Below are positions 1 to 10,350 of a DNA stretch of 64,000 bases, one piece after another. Within the stretch, counting starts at the first letter, position 1. Each line of letters begins with the position of its first letter. The stretch comes from Blasia pusilla (Eukaryota > Marchantiophyta > Marchantiopsida > Blasiales). The position numbers were made by a program, and so were the translations under genes. Below the pieces are notes generated by a model. The model searched no databases. It was not told the origin of the DNA and saw only the letters and a list, made by a program, of their open reading frames with translations. The stretch covers positions 50,654,001-50,718,000 of the forward strand of contig CM114271.1 of NCBI GenBank assembly GCA_050084515.1, read 5' to 3'.

Positions 1-719
1 GTGGTTGCAGGTAGTCCTCCACACTCTTCACATTCTCTGCAAAAGCTTTGTTCACTCCTTGCGAAGTGAGGTCTACTGCTGTCGCACTTAACCCTACATC
101 TTGGAGAAATGCTATGACCTCGGAAAAACACCACGCGCCATGCCCTATCCCATGCACAAACACAAAGTCTGGATTTTCTTGGGTCACCTGTATACGAGAT
201 CTCAAGTAAGCCAATTTTCAGCTTTAAGTAAAGAAAATAATTTCCCAGCTGAAAAAAAATTGAATAGTTTACACATACAAAGACTGAAGCTTGGAACAAC
301 GTAACACAAATGGGCACAAACTTAATGTGTTTCTGAATGGATTTCACTCTGCGTGGCCGTAACGGAGATTGTTCAAGAGCTTCAAGTCGACTGACGACAA
401 TATGAAGCTCATTCAGTTCGAACTGGGAAACAGATGATTCAAGCCAAAGCATGCAAACGGATTTGGTGTAGATAAACTTTCCAGGCCTTTTTTGCAGCCG
501 AAGATGCTGAAAGGAATAAACACGACTAGAGTGCGTGAATCAATGCACCGCTTAAGAGTTAGGAACTCACGGAAGAGTGTAGCAGTAGTCAATGAAATGA
601 AGTTGTCAACTCACAGTTGGTTGCGCGTCTGCTGCATGAAGCCATTGGAAGATCGCCAGCAAGTACAGCACAATCAGAATCACTCGTACAAACAGGGGCA
701 GATCTCCAAGTCCAGCCAT
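1..719 (-). CDS. MES-family methylesterase (alpha/beta hydrolase), 5' part
   Basis: Spliced gene running off the left edge. Exon 1 (719-615) encodes 35 residues that read as a signal peptide or membrane anchor: MAGLGDLPLFVR, a hydrophobic VILIVLYLLAIF core, then HAADAQ. It ends at a GTGAGT donor. A 427-bp intron ends in TATACAG, and exon 2 (187-1) stays in frame. Exon 2 has the family signature FVFVHGIGHGAWCF (first strand and oxyanion-hole HG turn), then the strand VTALDL equivalent, TAVDLTSQGV, and SVEDYLQP. This matches plant MES, SABP2 and hydroxynitrile-lyase type hydrolases, which cleave methyl esters of salicylate, jasmonate or indole-acetate. The Ser-Asp-His catalytic triad lies beyond the window, so activity and substrate cannot be judged. 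Most MES proteins lack a secretory signal, so the leader is unusual. Family call is firm; the exon 1 to exon 2 join is inferred from splice sites and frame. Confidence 0.85.
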
Positions 720-764
720 TGACCTGCCGGCCATTTCAACTCAACCAAGCTCGAGATGGTCTTA

Positions 765-793
765 TCTCTCTCTCTCTCTCTCCCTCTCTCTCC
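765..793. repeat. CT/GA microsatellite in the methylesterase leader
   Basis: A run of CT dinucleotides with two CCC interruptions (GA on the gene's strand). It lies between the TATA box and the ATG, so it is probably in the 5' UTR. GA-rich leaders are common in plant genes. Confidence 0.8.
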
Positions 794-903
794 GTTGATG
801 TAAAGGAGTTAACTTCGCACCTTTCGAAATCGGGAGATGCTTTCGGAGCTCCAAAGTTGTGGACTTCGCAGATGATCATGACCATCTCTGGAAATTAAGC
901 GCG

Positions 904-911
904 TATTTATA
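904..911 (-). promoter_or_regulatory. TATA box of the methylesterase gene
   Basis: TATAAATA on the minus strand, 185 bases upstream of the proposed ATG at 719. Transcription would start near 875-880 and give a leader of about 160 bases containing the GA-rich tract. Position and sequence fit a plant core promoter; use is inferred. Confidence 0.6.
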
Positions 912-2430
912 CACTCTTTAACCGAGCATCTCAAAGAATAGAACCTCTGAAAAGTTAAAAAGATAGAAAGTGGTTATCTTAATCATTTGATGTTCATCTC
1001 CTGTGGAACTATTATCCTTCACTTTCTCACGTCTTTTTGAGGCTTTTGCGTGGGCATCGGACAGTCTCTTGACGTGGCCCTGTCCTCGATGAATTGAATC
1101 CTGATTAGCGGTGAATCGGCCACTCCCTAAGCTGCAACTTCCTTTCTTCCATTCGATCAATCCCTCCCCAGCCCCAGGCTTTGGGCGAAGACCTAGCAGT
1201 GATCCGGTCCAATTTTGTATCTTGAGCTCCAATGGGCTTCATAGCGCGTGGTAATTGAGGATTGTCGAATAGCTTACTTGACTGATTCGATAGAGTATGT
1301 TTATGTATCATGCAAGAAAATGATTGCATGATGTATGGACTTCGGTCAGCTGAATTCTTGACTACAGATGCGAGATGTTGAAAGGACATGACTTCAGAGA
1401 GCAGTCCCGTCTCAGAAACACACAAATGAGCACTTTCCAGAAGCAGAAAGCAATAGTCGCCGGATTTGTGGGCAGCTGAGGCTTTGCGTTGGCTTCGCTC
1501 CATCATCCATCGTTCCTCGGCTTCACTTCAGCCGCTTCCAATTCGCACTTTGCAGTTTTGATGGCGATTATCATTTCTGTCATCAGCATGACGCTACTAC
1601 TTTCAGCACTGCACTTTCCCCCCATTCCTTTCCCCACGTTGCCAAAGACGTGACTGTTGGGCCCCTCTGCCTCTCGCCATAGCCAGAAGCCACCCTCTAG
1701 GTGAATTCTCGATCTGAGTCTCGAACACGTAAGCTCTAGCTCGGATGGTTTTCTTTCAAACATGATTCGAGTACGTGAAGGCCACACCCGGTCAAACATG
1801 CAGCTCGTTTCAAGGGCTTTTAGCTTTTAGAGACGCTAGATCAACTTTTAGCTTTTTGAGAGGTCACCCATCTTCTAGAATCATAATGTGAAATTCGATG
1901 GCGAATTTCACAGTATGACTGCATCGGAAGCAACGTTCGTCACGAGATCAGACGTGGGTTGACTCTGGGACTCATGTTCTCCCGTGTAGACCGTGGATGT
2001 CTACTCATTTCCGGGCCTCGTAGCTCTTCTCTTCCGGTACGCGATCCATGAATGCGTAACCGCGGATCGCCATGGAATCGACCATCGCGATAGCTTTGAC
2101 CGGGACCAGATCTGAGTTGGCTTAACCCGACTGCGAACTTCAAGCACGCCGGTCTCGTTTGGATACTCGTGCTTTTCAGAGTACGGTGCTTTGGTCGGTG
2201 CGCAAGCGAACAGGAATGAACTACCGATCATTCGTAGTGATTCGTTGCTGCGAGTTATAGTACGGTGGACTGAACGATGGAGGTTAACGTTGGGCAACGT
2301 CAACTCTAGAGCGAAGCAGGGTGAGAGGACGAAGAAGTGGTATGGGCTTAGCTAAGATGATGAGGATGTTCGAAAGCCCACCGGTTATGGGGAGGAAGAT
2401 GAGTTAATCTTTTCCCAGAAGATGTTGGGT
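912..2430. other. Upstream intergenic DNA, no gene recognised
   Basis: Open frames on the minus strand (1105-1506, 1503-1799, 2001-2303) show no recognisable family and no splice logic. Near 2,330-2,440 the plus strand reads like the end of a retroelement polyprotein (ELIFSQKMLGGEGV) running into a purine-rich tract, so the right part may be a decayed element. Confidence 0.4.
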
Positions 2431-2640
2431 GGAGAGGGTGTGATGTGGGACTGCCATCTGCAGAAAAGGGTATGGCAGTCCTCTATGGCGATGTGGACAA
2501 TCCACGACTATATGGGCACTTATAGAATAAAACGAGCTATCTCCTCTTCCTAACTTTGGAAGCATTGGCCCTGGCCTCTTTCCTCGTTATATGTCATCTT
2601 CTTCACGGCAGGTTTGAGATGTTTACGGCCCCTACAATAA
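2431..2640 (+). mobile_element. Possible start of a retroelement LTR
   Basis: A purine-rich tract (GGGTGGAGAGGGTG) is followed directly by TGATGTGGGACTGCC, the arrangement of a polypurine tract next to a 3' LTR beginning with TG. A 10-bp inverted repeat, GGACTGCCAT (2448-2457) with ATGGCAGTCC (2472-2481), lies at the proposed LTR edge. No matching second LTR or LTR end was found in the window, so this is tentative. Confidence 0.3.
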
Positions 2641-3066
2641 GGCCACTTTGAGGGCAATACTCTCCAGGTTTTCAGCCATTGGACATGAACCTTTTAACGG
2701 TTTGGATGGATATATATCATAGGGTTATCTATAGGTCAGGCCTCTTAACTTTCACCTCCAATGCAAACCTTCTTTCATATTATATTATTAGTATGGTCAA
2801 GAACCAAACGAATAAAACTCAAAACCCAATACTGGGGCACATACAGGTTCTCGTGCCATAGACCATTCAAGGTCTACATCATACACGAGCCCAACCACAT
2901 GGGCTCGATACTAAATGAGTCCACTAGAACAAACGGGATCATGCCCAAGGACTTATAGGCCAAGAGGAGAGTTTGGATAGGAGGGACTCATTTGCCCTCG
3001 AGGAGATTGGTTGAGTGGCTTCCAAAGATACTTCCAATTAGGCGAAGAACCTTGCAATGTGTCTCC

Positions 3067-3130
3067 CTCACATGCTTTGAATATAAGTGTTGTCAAATTC
3101 TTGGCAACACTTATATTCAAAGCATGTGAG
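3067..3130. repeat. Perfect 26-bp inverted repeat (hairpin)
   Basis: Arms 3067-3092 and 3105-3130 are exact reverse complements separated by 12 bases. The left arm starts CTCACATGCTTTGAATATAA. A transcript from either strand would fold into a 26-bp stem. It lies in otherwise plain DNA left of the gypsy element. Confidence 0.95.
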
Positions 3131-3374
3131 AGGATTTCTCAATGATTTGGAAGTGGATATTGATATGAGTTATGGCAAAGAACAACAAAAGTCCAACATT
3201 CCATTGGATTGCCATAGGAATCCCTCGGCCTTGCAAGAGAAGAATGGTTCTCTACCGTGTTTTGGTATGTGGGGGGCCTCCTCCCGCATAAAACCAGGGT
3301 GAGATAAAACCATGATCTCACCCTATGATGAAACACGAGGTTTATATTTTTCATTCAAACCAAAAAATTGCATG

Positions 3375-3552
3375 TGGGCTAAAACTTGGTAGAAGCGTCC
3401 ATTTATCATATCATACACTTGTACAAAGTTTGAAGGAAGATGAACAAACACCCACAACCCCACTTATGATCATAGCTTATAATGAAAAAATTTCATTTGA
3501 CATTTTTCACTAAAAAAAATTCATTTGGGCTAAAACTTGGAAAAAGTGTCCA
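3375..3552 (+). repeat. Diverged tandem repeat, left part
   Basis: Copies of a unit containing GGGCTAAAACTTGG, a GTCCATTTAT-like stretch and ACAAAGTTTGAAGGAAGATG. The AAACTTGG landmark recurs at about 3383 and 3533. The array continues at 9,893 on the far side of the chromovirus, so the element inserted inside it. Confidence 0.7.
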
Positions 3553-3592
3553 AGTTCAAGGAGACGTTCAAGGAGAGTAGGCGCATGACACG

Positions 3593-3604
3593 TGGTATCA
3601 GAGC
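3593..3604 (+). promoter_or_regulatory. Primer-binding site, initiator tRNA-Met
   Basis: TGGTATCAGAGC, the standard sequence complementary to the 3' end of plant initiator tRNA-Met, two bases after the 5' LTR remnant ending in GCGCATGACA. It would prime minus-strand cDNA synthesis of the element. Confidence 0.92.
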
Positions 3605-3659
3605 AATTCCTTGATGAGCGTGAACTTGGGGTCGTTGAAGATCTGGACGTTTGGGGAGA

Positions 3660-4770
3660 ACTCAAGGTAGCCGGAAGACCGCGACGCCGAGGAGGAACGC
3701 AAGAGGCGAGAGGAGGAGATCTGAGAAAAGCGACGACTTCGCAAATGGCGACCAGGACGAAGAACCGAGAAACCGCGAGTCAAAGCAAAGAAGCCAAGAG
3801 CGAATCAATGACGGACCGAGAGCCGGAGGTGGAATTTGCGACTCGAAGTGCGAGTCGGACATGAGGATGTTCCAACCGAAAATCTTTCCGTGGGACCGGG
3901 TCCAAACTTAAACGATCCGGCCTTTTATACCCAAATGATGGGATTGATGAAGGTGATGGCGGACGGATGGGTGAAACGAGCAAGGTGATCTCGAATTCAA
4001 GTCAAATGGAGCCTCTAGCTCGGCAAGAAGCTTTGTAAGACTAATTTACCAACGCCATTCACAGGAATGGGGCGTTCTCGGAAAGTGAGCGAGTTTCTAA
4101 CGGAACTCGAACTCTATTCAGCGCAAAAGCGCGATGAACAAGACAAGGTGATCAGAAGCGGTCACGTTTCGAAGGATCACGCTCTCCATTGGTGGACGGC
4201 TCACCGGAAAGAACATCTAGGTCGTGGGAAAACGTTGAGTTGGGAAGATTTCAAGGAGTTGATTGGGAACCGATTCACTCCGGAATATCAAAGTACCGCG
4301 ATGGCATGGAGGTGGTGAGGTTGCGCCAGAGTGGATCACTTGGTGCTTATGTGCGAGAGTTTAGTGCGCTCATGAGTGCACTTTCCACGGACGAACATAC
4401 TAAAAAGGTGATCTTCTAAGTGGGCTCAAACCGAGTGCCGAGAAGGCTCTCTTTCGTATGCCTCACATCCCGAGGCGTCGCGGACCTCTTGAGACTAGCC
4501 GAGCGGATTGGGGGCGATGAGGTCCAACACCCGAAACCCTTTGAGACAAAAAGTTTTTCTAAATTCTGAGAAGAATAAAGGAACATCCAAGAGGGTTTGG
4601 AATGGGGTGGAGCGACCACGGAGGGTCTCTCTCAATGCGTAAACGAAGCGGAACTCAACGCGGCCGAAGGGGCCGCCATTTACGAAGTCAACGAATGCCA
4701 AAGTGATTTGTTATAATTGTGGCGAACCGGGCATATGGCTAAGGAATGTGTGAGGCCCAAGGTTAGTAAA
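3660..4770 (+). pseudogene. Ty3/gypsy gag (capsid and zinc knuckle), broken
   Basis: Gag forms the element's capsid. A charged N-terminal part is followed by a retrotransposon-gag core: SEFLTELELYSAQKRDEQDK, HALHWWTAHRKEHLG, LSWEDFKELIGNRFTPEYQ, then EVVRLRQSGSLGAYVREFSA. The core is spread over at least three frames with stops between them. A CCHC knuckle follows around 4705-4750: CYNCGEP in one frame and GHMAKEC in another, separated by a one-base loss. The order of motifs and the WW and FTPEYQ patterns identify the family; the frameshifts show it is dead. Confidence 0.85.
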
Positions 4771-6766
4771 CCGAGTATGATTGCGTTTGCCGCTAAGCAT
4801 TTATCGGAGGGAGATCTAGATACATCTCTACAAGTCACCAAGAGAACGCCCAATTTGGTTTACCTAGGATCCAAGATCGCTAATCGCGATGTGATGTTGC
4901 TCGTTGATCTGGTGCTTCGCACTCATTCTTGAGTCCGAGAATCGTAAAAGCGTTGGGATTGCCAACCACCAAAGCGGATGAACCCATTAGGTAGGATTAG
5001 CGGAGGAAAATCCCACCGGACATCAGATCTGGTTTTAGGGCTAGTTGTGAGATCGGAGTATTTGAGTTGAAGGAGAATTTTGATTTGCGAGATGGGCGAT
5101 ATCGATGGAGTCTTGGGAACACGTTCTTGGATGCGTATGAGGTGGAACGAGGCGGAGACCTTTGAGGTTAAGCGTCTTGGTTAACGGCAAACGGACGGAC
5201 GTCAGATTGGTTCGTGAGGTGCCTAGAAAGAGCGGAGTTGGTGAACGCCATCACGAGGGCGAGTTTGGCGAGTTAGAGGAAGGATTCCTTTGCTTGATGA
5301 GGCAGTAGAGGATGATGCAAGCGCAAGATGCAGAGATCAGAACTCAGCTTCAAGGAGATCTGAAACACTCAAGAGAGTTGTGAAAGAATTTGAAGATGTG
5401 TTGACTAAGGAGCTTCGTGAGTTGCCACCACATAGGGCGGTTGATCATAAGATTGAGGTGATACGGGATCTCAACCACCTTCAAAGGCACCATATAGGTT
5501 GAATCAAGAGGAACTTGCTGAGTTGAAGAAACAGTTGGGTGAACTCCTAGAGAGGGGTTACATCCGAGCGAGCAAGTCACCTTATGGGGCGCCCGTCCTC
5601 TTTGTCAAGAAGAAGGATGGGAAGTTGAGACTCTATGTTGATTATCGGGCGCTGAATAAAGTGCGGTAAGGAATAACTATCCTCTACGAGGATGGATGAC
5701 CTCTTTGATCGATTGTCGGTGCCAAGTATTTCAGCCGGATTGACCTGAAATCAGGATATTATCAGATTCGGATTGCGAAGCGGATGTAGAGAAGCTGCTG
5801 TAGGACGAGATACGGTTCGTTCGAGTTTGTAGTAATGCCTTTCGGTCTTTGTAATGCGCCTCCGGCGTTTACCACTTTGATGAACTCCATCTTTCACAAG
5901 GAGCGGATGAGTTTGTGATCATCTATATAGATGACATACTCATCTATTCGAAAACACTAGAGAGCACGCTCGACATTTGAAGACGGTGTTTGAGAAACTT
6001 AGGGGCGAACAAAATTTGTATGCGAATGCGGATAAAGTGAGTTCGGTTTGGCGAAGATCAAGTTCTTGGGACATGTGGTCGGTCGGATGCGGATGGAGTG
6101 AGTCAGACATGGAAAAGGTGAGCGCGATTGCGAATGGGAACCGCCTTCCACGGTGAAGGGGATGCGAAGGTTCATCGAGTGTCGATTTTACGGACATACG
6201 TGAAGAATTTTTCGGGCATAGTGAAACCTCTCATGGATTGGACCGCAAAGTTTGCCAATACTACATGGACCGAGGAAGTGGATAAAGCGTTCAATCGAGT
6301 CAAAAGATCTCTCGAGAACCGATTTAAAGCGCGGAGTTTGAACAACGTTCGAGGTGCACCACGGATGCTAGTGATTTCGCGATTGCGGGAATGTTGGTGC
6401 AAAAGGAGACAGAGCATACGAAAGAAAGAAGCTGACCGACACGAAAGGAGATGGCCTACTCATGAGAAAGAGTTTTTTGCGGTGGTTCATTGCTTGAGGA
6501 AGTGGCGTCACTATTTGGGACTTCACAGGACTCGAGTATTCACCGATAACATATCGCTCAAGTATTTTGAGACCAGGATCGCGTGGCGCCAAAACAACCG
6601 GTGGCATGATACCTTGGCGTTGATGAATGTGGAGCTAATCCACAAGCCGGGAAAGACAATGTCATTCAGATCGTTAAGTCGCGAGGATGAACACATGCCA
6701 TCGGCGACACAAGTGTTGAGAGCAATGTTCCCTAATGAAACAGACCTGGAAAGAAGGAATTCGTGA
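4771..6766 (+). pseudogene. Ty3/gypsy pol: protease, reverse transcriptase, RNase H
   Basis: Front of the pol polyprotein. Protease region (about 4850-4990): NRDVMLLVD then THSF, where the active-site DSGATHSF has been disrupted. Reverse transcriptase (about 5370-6130): [78 protein letters not shown] and the catalytic YIDDILIYS. The thumb and connection contain RTYVKNFSGIVKPL. RNase H (about 6380-6700): PTHEKEFFAVVHCLRKWRHY, TDNISLKYF, and ELIHKPGK. The last part is one 212-codon open stretch (6128-6766), while earlier parts need several frame changes. Copies DNA from RNA in intact relatives; here inactive. Confidence 0.9.
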
Positions 6767-6819
6767 AGGATACATGAAGGATGAGCAAGCGAGGAGTACC
6801 TTGGGAAGTTAAAGCGGGG

Positions 6820-8196
6820 CGAAAAGGTGGCCAATCTGAGTTTGAGACACGGCTTGCTAAGGTTTAAGCAGAGCAGGATCTATGTAGGCCAAGGTAAGCT
6901 ACGAACCAAGGTGTTTGTGGAATGTCATGATGGACCTTTGGCGGGACACAAAGGGAGAAATCCACTCTTCTTTGTTTTGTCTAAGAGGTTCTTCGGCCCA
7001 ACATGAAGGAAGATGTTGCTCAATATGTGAAAACATCGTGACTGCCGAGGCGAACGTGTCGTGTCTTATGCGAAGAAACAAGGTTTACTTCATCCTTTGC
7101 CAATCCCGGAGGGACCCTTGCAAAGCATTAGCATGGATTTCATTACGAGTCTTCCAGAATCTGAGGGATACAACGCTATACTTGTGATAGTTGATCGGTT
7201 TAGCAAGTTGGGGAGGTTTGTGCCGACAAGAGAGTCTGCGACGGCCTCGCGACTTCCGACTATTCCTGGATGGTTGGTGGCGTGCGCGCGACGGATTGCC
7301 TAGGAGCATTGTGTCCGATCGGGATCCGAAGTTTACGGTGCCTTTTGGAAACATCTATTCAGGAGGTTCCGGACCAAACTCAGCTTTAGTCGGCCTTCCA
7401 TCCTCAAACGGATGGGCAAGCGGAAAAAGTAAACTCGGTCGTAAACCAATACTTACGGAATTACGTGAGTGCGGACCAAAGAGATTGGGCCAAGTGGTTA
7501 AGTATGGCTGAGTATTGTTACAACTCGACTAAGCATTCTGCAACCGGAGAATCTCCGTTTCTTTGGCGTATCAAAGAGAACCGGAAGGGCCTCTTGATTT
7601 AGCTCTTTCGAAGGGCAATACATCGACACACACTCGTCAAACAACGGCGGAATGTTTGTTAGTGGAAATGCAGAGAACGACAAGAGCAAGCGAGAGAAAG
7701 TCTCGCCAAGGCTCAACTAAGATGCGTAAAGCATGCTAACAAAAGTCGGCGCCATGTGAGTTTCAAGTTGGGAACAAGTGTGGTTGAGTGTTAAGAATCT
7801 CACTCTTCGAAAGAATTGTCTGCGAAATTGTCACCAAGTATCTTTGGACCGTATGTGATCAAGGCAAATCCGTTTGAGGATGTGTACACGTTGGAGCGCC
7901 AAGCGAGTTCAAGATTCACCCGACTTTCCATGTGTCATTATTGAAGAAGTATCTTCAAGACAATGTGCGTCGGAGCGAAGGAGGATGTTGAGACCACAAC
8001 CGGTCATCAAATGAGGAACCGAGTTCGAGGTTGAGACTATTCTGCGTTCAGGCGTAGGGCCACCAAATCACGAGTACTTGGTCAAGTGGAAAGGCTATCA
8101 TGTGAAAGAGGCAACTTGGATTGCGGAGGCGGATCTAGAACATGCGCAAGAAGCATTGCGTGACTTCAGATGGATGCAAGAAAGGCACGTGCGTTA
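6820..8196 (+). pseudogene. Ty3/gypsy integrase with C-terminal chromodomain
   Basis: Integrase remnant joined to a chromodomain. The HHCC zinc finger begins with VECHDGPLAGHKG. The catalytic core shows MDFITSLPESEGYNAILVIV followed by DRFSKLGRFVP (first Asp), LPRSIVSDRDPKF (second Asp) and a Gln/Asp/Gly-rich HPQTDG-like stretch before the expected Glu. The chromodomain at about 8030-8170 is clear: FEVETILRSG, HEYLVKWKGY, EATWIAEADLEHA. It ends at TAG 8194-8196. Chromodomains of such elements bind modified histone tails and steer integration into heterochromatin. Several frameshifts between domains. Confidence 0.88.
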
Positions 8197-8868
8197 GTAC
8201 ATGGTGAAGCAATGGACATAACTTGTGACCGGAAAGCTTGGGCGATAACCCGTTGTAACTAGAAAGGTTTAGTTGTTGCAATAAAGAAGACATGGATTTG
8301 GAGATTCGATGCTTGTATTGTAATTTTGAGTTTGGTTTGTGCAAGGCAATGAGTAGTTCTTCATATGCTTAGGATGTAAGTCAAGGAGACCAAACAATGA
8401 GTATTTGAGGTGAGAGCTTGTATTTAGATAAGGCATCTAGATCGGGACCAAGTGTTGAAGTACTAGCATTTGGGCTCGCCCTAACGTCGGAGGCAGATGA
8501 GTGTCTTGGGGTTTGTGGTGATCTCATTCATGTTTCATGACTGAACTTAGTGACGCGCCTAGGTGGAATCAGGTGACCCAAAAGTAGTACGAGTTGGCTA
8601 GGTAGACAAAGGTTGTTTACAAATAGTGAGTGAAGTGTTAGGTTGCAGACTTAGTGAGCTTATTTTGATAGTTAGATTAGTTTGGCGAGAACTAGTCTAG
8701 GCTCATCGAAAGCGAAGCTAATAAGTCTAAGTGTTGCAAGCGACAAACCTAAGACTTAAGCCAAAAAGAGGTGCGGGTTAGCTACGTAACAGCGATTACG
8801 TGTTAAGGGTCGACTTCCCGAGAACTTAACATCAATAAGGTTTGCGTTGATGAGGACATCAACCTTCT
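8197..8868 (+). other. Non-coding spacer between pol and polypurine tract
   Basis: About 670 bases with no open frame or known motif, inside the chromovirus. Consistent with its 3' untranslated region. Confidence 0.6.
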
Positions 8869-8881
8869 AAGGAGGGGTGAG
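8869..8881 (+). promoter_or_regulatory. Polypurine tract of the chromovirus
   Basis: AAGGAGGGGTGAG directly before the 3' LTR start TGTCGCGACC. Primes plus-strand DNA synthesis in LTR elements. Confidence 0.75.
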
Positions 8882-9892
8882 TGTCGCGACCCTCATAACC
8901 AAACAACACCAAATACGCGCCAAGCGAAACATCAGAACTCAAAGGAACTCACTCCGCGAGGTTTGCGCTTTGGAGAGGCGTTTGGAAGAGTCTCTTGGAA
9001 AAGTCTAAGAGACGAAACGTGGAACAGAGTTGTGCGTTTCATGCGTTAGTGGTCGCGACCAGGAAACCTAGACCAAACGCGAGCCGAGACTTGAGATGAG
9101 TTGAGTCTCGGAGGTTGGTTGCCAAGGAGGTGAGAACCAGGGAGAATCTGGCTAGCGTTTGGGAGAATCTGACTGTGTTTAGGACCATAACGTTGAGCTC
9201 CGAGATGCGTTCGGGACAAGTAAGGGCGCGTTGGAAAGCTGATCTTGAGACGCTTCCAACGCACCAAAGATCTCAGCAAACGCATAAGTACAGGCTGAGA
9301 TATTGGCCGAAAACGATTCAGAGAGCAATCGGGTTGAGGGCCAAGTGGAGGGGCCAGGTGTCTTTCCCCTAAATGTAGGGGGCCCCGGAGATCCCCAGAA
9401 GTACTAGTAAGGGGAGTACCTTCTCTGAGATGTCTCGGAAACGAACCCCCACTTTGGGCGCCAAACGGCATTTGAGGCACGGGATGAAACAGGAGTTTGG
9501 CGCGAAACCCAAACCCAAACCTGATCCAAGGGAGTGGACTTTACGCACACTTGGATTCCAACCGAATTCGCCGTGCGAGTCTTGGTAAGGAACTCATTGG
9601 ATGTTCATCGGACAGTTGGAACCGCTAGGCGCGAGCGCCGTTTGAGTTCTGAACCGACGAAAGAAAGTCATCCCAAGTCTTTCGAGACTTGCCCGTGTTG
9701 GAAACCGCGAAACTAGGAAGGTTGAGCTTGAAGAGAGAGTCGAGGCGAGAACTCGGAAAGTAATCCCGCTGATTGATCCAAGACCCGACTAACCGAAGTG
9801 CGTGTTTGGATGCGGATCAGCGTTGAGCGTGACCTCGAAGCGACGCTTCGCAACAAACAAGATTAACGTTCAAGGAGAGTAGGCGCACGACA
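8882..9892 (+). repeat. 3' LTR of the chromovirus (1,011 bp)
   Basis: Begins TGTCGCGACCCTCATAACC after the polypurine tract and ends GGAGAGTAGGCGCACGACA, giving TG...CA ends. The last 24 bases recur at 3567-3590 (one difference), where they sit just before the primer-binding site, and again at 37922-37945. Confidence 0.85.
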
Positions 9893-10350
9893 ATTTTATT
9901 ATATCATACTTCCTACAAAGTTTCAAGGTAGATGAAAAAACATGTGTGACCCAAAACTCCAAAAATCCCAATTAAGATCACTTCAAAGTTTCATGGAAGA
10001 TTACCATACACCCAAGAATCCAAAATTTGCAAGGTCATTTTGCACACAATCAACAAGACCTAATAAAGAAAGATGTGGTTGATATATTTCAACTCAATTG
10101 ACAACATGAATTTTGGCTTAAACTTGGCAAAAGTGTCCATTTTATAATATCGTACCTTCCTACAAAGATTTAGTGAAGATGACCATAAAACCAATACACC
10201 AAATCTCCCAAGGTCAATTTGAGCCACTAACGAGACCTATTAATGAAAAATGAGGTTGAGATTTTCCACTCAAACTCAAAAAATTGCATTTGGGCTTAAA
10301 CTTGGTAGAAGTTTCCATTCTATTATATTCTATCTCCCGACAAAGTTTCA
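9893..10350 (+). repeat. Diverged tandem repeat, right part
   Basis: Continuation of the array interrupted by the chromovirus: TACTTCCTACAAAGTTTCAA, then AAACTTGGCAAAAGTGTCCA near 10120 and AAACTTGGTAGAAGTTTCCA near 10298. Spacing between landmarks varies from about 150 to 250 bases, so units are heavily diverged or of mixed length. Confidence 0.7.

Larger units (their letters stand above)
3553..9892 (+). mobile_element. Ty3/gypsy chromovirus, decayed, 5' LTR nearly lost
   Basis: Ordered parts are all visible on the plus strand: a remnant of the 5' LTR end (about 3564-3590), a primer-binding site, gag with zinc knuckle, protease, reverse transcriptase, RNase H, integrase, chromodomain, a spacer, a polypurine tract and a full 3' LTR. 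The integrase-chromodomain order is typical of chromoviruses. Many frameshifts and stops make it inactive. The flanking tandem repeat continues directly on both sides. The 5' LTR is only about 27 bp, against 1,011 bp for the 3' LTR, so an internal deletion removed most of it after insertion. Confidence 0.9.

Noticed and set aside
617-898. 93-codon plus-strand open frame
   Set aside because: Antisense to the signal-peptide exon and leader of the methylesterase gene.
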